Source: Candidatus Zixiibacteriota bacterium (GTDB lineage Bacteria; Zixibacteria; MSB-5A5; GN15; FEB-12). Taken from it: a stretch of 7,799 nt of DNA. The notes under the pieces are model-generated. The model did not search any database. It was not told where the DNA came from and saw only the letters and a program-made list of their open reading frames with translations. Of this stretch, positions 5,324 to 7,799 are shown piece after piece. Within the stretch, counting starts at the first letter, position 1. Each line of letters begins with the position of its first letter. Both the position numbers and the translations under genes were made by a program. Where the stretch lies: the NCBI GenBank assembly GCA_023132995.1, contig JAGLXI010000191.1, positions 1 to 7,799 on the forward strand, written 5' to 3'.

Positions 5324-7318
5324 TTAGTCTGTCTTTAACAGCTTCAGCATGGCCGTCCGACGGCTGGTCTCGACATACATGAGATAGACGCCGGCTGCGA
5401 CAGCCGCACCGCTACGGTTGTGGCCATCCCAGTGAACCATGCCCCATTCCCTTGTTACATCGGCAGATGGGCCGAAATGGTTGACTTGTTCCCACACTTT
5501 TTCACCAGCGCTGTTGAATACTGAAACAGACCGAAACTCACCTGCCGCCGGACTGAGAAAGACCCGCACCGAGTCGGCGAAAGGGTTCGGCCCGGCAAAG
5601 ATGGCATCATCAGACGAGCCGTAGGTTTCGAGAATAGCATAGGTGGTATCGACGGTCTGGCCGAAGTCGGCAATCAGGCCAAACCGCGCCTGCAGAGGGT
5701 TTAGCTCCGAGCCGGTCACGGAAAGCAAACCGGTGCCATCGCCCAGATCCTCAAGCTCAACCCCGACCGGGAGATCGAATGCCGTCAGCAAGGGTATGAT
5801 CTCGGTGCCACCGGAGGTGGTTATGATGACCTCCACCTCCTGGCCGACCTGAACCTGAACAACGCCTATGGGATTAAGCCGTAGCACGTCGGCTGCGCGG
5901 AAGGCGCTGAACAGGCCATAACCGAAATCGTTGTCCGGCGTTGCGTAACGGCTGGCGGTGCTGAGTATCATGTCGAATAGGTGCCGAGCGGTCCTGGCGG
6001 GGTCGTGTTCCATCGCCAGCGCCGCCCCTCCGGCCACTAATGGCGCCGAGAACGATGTCCCGCTCAGGTAGGTATAGCTCCCCGTCGCCGAGCGAGCTGC
6101 ATAGACTCCGACGCCCAGTGTTGACACGTCAGGTTTGATGCGGCCGTCGGCGGTGGGACCAGGCGACGAAAACCAGGCCAGGGTCGAGTCGGCCCGCACG
6201 GCCCCGATGGCCAGCACGGAATCGCCGTCTGCCGGTAGTGAGATATGTGGCCACTGAGCGTTGTTGCGTTCGTTGCCCGCCGACGTTATCACCAGGATGT
6301 TCCTGGAGGCAGCCATGTCGGCAGCGATTGTGATAAGCGCCGAGTCGCCGTTGAGTTCATCAAACGCGTACGAGCCGGTGTCGCTGAAGACGTAATATCC
6401 GAGGGAGGAAGTGATGATATCGGCGCCGATAGAATCGGCCCACTCGGCCGCCGCTATCCAGTTGTCCTCCTCCAGCTTTATCTCGGTGCCGTCGCACGTT
6501 ATTTCCGTCTTGGCCAGGATGTAGTCCGCCCCAGGTGCAATTCCGATCAGAGTATCCGGCATGTTGCCGGCTATCACACTCCAGACGGCAGTGCCGTGGT
6601 AGTTCTGATGATTCCGTTCCGAGTTTTCCGGGCAGTCCATGCCATTTACGTCGGTATCGAGATTGATGAAATCATAGGTGGCAATAACGCTGACAGAGTC
6701 AAGAGCCGGGTGATCGACATCGAATCCGGTGTCAAAGATGGCAATCATAACTCCGGTGCCGGTCAAGCCCAGGCGATGCAGCCGGTCCGTCTCGATAAAC
6801 TGGTTTTGCAGCAGCGATTCTCCGTAGGCATACTCCTCGGCCGACAGGGGCGCTATGTGTCGGGGAGTCTTCGCTACATCTTCCATGAAACCGGTCTTGA
6901 GAGTCCTCACCAGGTCAATACGCTCGACAAACGGCAGGGCTGCCAGTTTTCCCATCTGGCTGCTGTCGGCATAAACCGACACGGCTCGCAACCACCGCGA
7001 GGCATGTCTGATGAATACGCCCGTGTTCTCGATCTCGGACAGCGCCTGATCAGAGATGGGGTAATCATGGGAATCGATGAGAAAGCCGGTCGAATCGACT
7101 TTGCCTCGCCTGGCGAGAGCCTTGACCGTCATGGCAATCGGCTCGTCGGCTATCGCGTCGGCCCCGAGGAAAACCCAGAAGATCATGGGGAAATCACCGG
7201 CTTGGCTTGCAAGGGCGCCAAGAGCCCGGTCACTGAACTTCGGCGATTCGGCCCTTTGCGCGAAGGCAAGGGGAATGGTCAGCAGCACGGCGGCAATAAC
7301 GGAAGCAATCGTTCTCAT
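5324..7318 (-). CDS. Secreted subtilisin-like serine protease (family S8) with C-terminal FlgD-like/sorting-type domain
   Basis: With the start chosen here it has 664 residues. A signal peptide (MRTIASVIAAVLLTIPLAFA) is cut near residue 20. About 46-140 resembles an S8 inhibitory propeptide (FWVFL, SRWLRAVSVYADSSQMGKLAALPFVERID). The peptidase domain (about 185-480) has the full triad: D196 in IAIFDTGFDVDHP, H241 in NYHGTAVWSVIAG, S422 in LSGTSFSAPLVAG, and oxyanion N349 in ITSAGNE. A beta-rich region follows. The last ~90 residues (AGPNPF through HWDGHNRSGAAVAAGVYLMYVE to KLLKTD) match FlgD-like or type-A sorting domains of FCB-group exported proteins, so the enzyme probably acts at the cell surface or outside. 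ATGs at 7378 and 7327 are alternatives: the first overlaps the upstream gene and the second leaves only 2 bases after GAGG. ATG 7318 has GAGG at 11 bases and gives a clean signal peptide. The stop is 12 bases from the kinase gene, suggesting one transcript. Confidence 0.95.
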   Translation of the reverse strand: MRTIASVIAAVLLTIPLAFAQRAESPKFSDRALGALASQAGDFPMIFWVFLGADAIADEPIAMTVKALARRGKVDSTGFLIDSHDYPISDQALSEIENTGVFIRHASRWLRAVSVYADSSQMGKLAALPFVERIDLVRTLKTGFMEDVAKTPRHIAPLSAEEYAYGESLLQNQFIETDRLHRLGLTGTGVMIAIFDTGFDVDHPALDSVSVIATYDFINLDTDVNGMDCPENSERNHQNYHGTAVWSVIAGNMPDTLIGIAPGADYILAKTEITCDGTEIKLEEDNWIAAAEWADSIGADIITSSLGYYVFSDTGSYAFDELNGDSALITIAADMAASRNILVITSAGNERNNAQWPHISLPADGDSVLAIGAVRADSTLAWFSSPGPTADGRIKPDVSTLGVGVYAARSATGSYTYLSGTSFSAPLVAGGAALAMEHDPARTARHLFDMILSTASRYATPDNDFGYGLFSAFRAADVLRLNPIGVVQVQVGQEVEVIITTSGGTEIIPLLTAFDLPVGVELEDLGDGTGLLSVTGSELNPLQARFGLIADFGQTVDTTYAILETYGSSDDAIFAGPNPFADSVRVFLSPAAGEFRSVSVFNSAGEKVWEQVNHFGPSADVTREWGMVHWDGHNRSGAAVAAGVYLMYVETSRRTAMLKLLKTD

Positions 7319-7338
7319 ATCGATCATGACCTCGTCAG

Positions 7339-7799
7339 CTATTGTATGTTCCAAAGCCCGGAGAAGCCACAGGGCCATTGCGCTTCATAGGCGCGCAGCA
7401 CCCGGTAGCCGTCGAGCCCGTATTTTTCAAACAAGGCAATCGTGGCCAGGTAACGAGCCAGACCCCGATCGGAAAGCGGCCCCGTCTCGGCAGTGGTCGG
7501 GATCGAAAACCAGCAGTCGGCGATATGCACCGCCAGCATGGCATAGAGCATGGATGAATCGGCCACGCTCTCGGGAAGGACAATAAGCGTGGCGGAGGTA
7601 TGATCCCCGGCAGGGCACGGGCCGGCGGAGACGGTGAGGTCCGGGCGGGGGAATCTCCCCAGCCACCGCCCATACTGCCGCACCAGTTCAGCGACCGACG
7701 CCACAACAAACCCCGCCCACAGCGAGCCGATCTCCGCGGGATAGCAGGTTTCAATCGTAAGGCTGTCGACATAAGCCCGGTCCCGGATAAGGCGCTTGC
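7339..7799 (-). CDS. C-terminal end of an M1-peptidase-like protein, apparently without zinc ligands (cut by window edge)
   Basis: The frame is open from the window edge to the stop, giving 152 visible residues. It contains a GTG at 7704, but the coding-like sequence continues upstream of it, so the start lies outside. The layout recalls the catalytic region of M1 (gluzincin) aminopeptidases: a helix (LWAGFVVASVAELVRQYGRWLGRF), then PRPDLTV, then a strand TLIVLPES, then a helix MLAVHIADCWF where M1 has HExxHxWF, and then LSDRGLARYLATIALFEKYG where M1 has the LxEGLAxYL glutamate helix. The expected zinc ligands are not there: the HExxH positions read V/H-I-A-D-C, and the glutamate position is R112 or its neighbour. 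If the alignment is right, this is a non-catalytic relative. The resemblance is from pattern only and could be a different helical domain. The stop lies 20 bases before the protease start. The other frames over this stretch give Arg/Pro/Ser-rich, non-protein-like sequence. Confidence 0.7.
   Translation of the reverse strand, partial: KRLIRDRAYVDSLTIETCYPAEIGSLWAGFVVASVAELVRQYGRWLGRFPRPDLTVSAGPCPAGDHTSATLIVLPESVADSSMLYAMLAVHIADCWFSIPTTAETGPLSDRGLARYLATIALFEKYGLDGYRVLRAYEAQWPCGFSGLWNIQ

Noticed and set aside
6245..7390. A 381-codon open frame on the plus strand opposite the S8 protease
   Set aside because: It lies wholly antisense to a protease with full catalytic motifs, and its translation shows no recognisable domain or signal. 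Such long antisense frames are common in GC-rich genes.
7335..7772. A 145-codon minus-strand frame overlapping the end of the M1-like gene
   Set aside because: Its translation is rich in Arg, Pro, Ser and Trp with no fold-like pattern. The neighbouring frame, open to the window edge, reads as a real protein and ends just before the protease.

Overview
All genes that can be supported in this window lie on the minus strand and are packed almost end to end. Read in the direction of transcription (high to low coordinates), the order is: the C-terminal end of an M1-peptidase-like protein (7799-7339), a secreted subtilisin-family (S8) protease (7318-5324), a cytosolic PAS-containing histidine kinase (5311-3392), a small receiver plus phosphoacceptor-domain protein (3377-2670), and then the housekeeping genes yicC (2587-1712), gmk (1719-1057), rpoZ (1029-802) and topA (761 to the window edge, incomplete). 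No gene-free stretch exceeds 100 bases. I see no tRNA, rRNA, CRISPR array, insertion sequence or phage gene.

The DNA is moderately GC-rich. The protease carries a signal peptide and a C-terminal beta-sandwich domain of the FlgD-like / type-A sorting type. Such domains are frequent on exported proteins of the Fibrobacteres-Chlorobi-Bacteroidetes supergroup and related candidate phyla. Together with the style of the two signalling proteins, this suggests an uncultured FCB-type bacterium such as Zixibacteria. That placement is an inference; nothing here proves it.

The upstream half (7799-2670) looks like an extracellular-protein and signalling unit. The protease and kinase genes are 12 bases apart, and the kinase and receiver genes are 14 bases apart, so they are probably co-transcribed and partly translationally coupled. 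The most striking point is that the two signalling proteins look complementary. The 639-residue kinase has an intact ATP-binding catalytic domain, but its phosphoacceptor histidine position holds threonine (T426), and the neighbouring E and P of the H-box are also lost. The downstream 235-residue protein has a receiver domain followed by a perfect H-box (SHEINNPL, H157), but no ATP-binding domain at all. Each supplies what the other lacks, which suggests a split histidine kinase acting in trans.

The downstream half (2587-1) is a conserved core operon: the YicC RNase-type protein, guanylate kinase, the omega subunit of RNA polymerase and DNA topoisomerase I. It is separated from the signalling unit by 82 bases. 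That spacer is bounded by a 13-base inverted repeat (12 of 13 matching). One arm covers the stop codon of the receiver gene and the other covers the ribosome-binding site of yicC. In the transcript it could form a hairpin that hides the yicC start.
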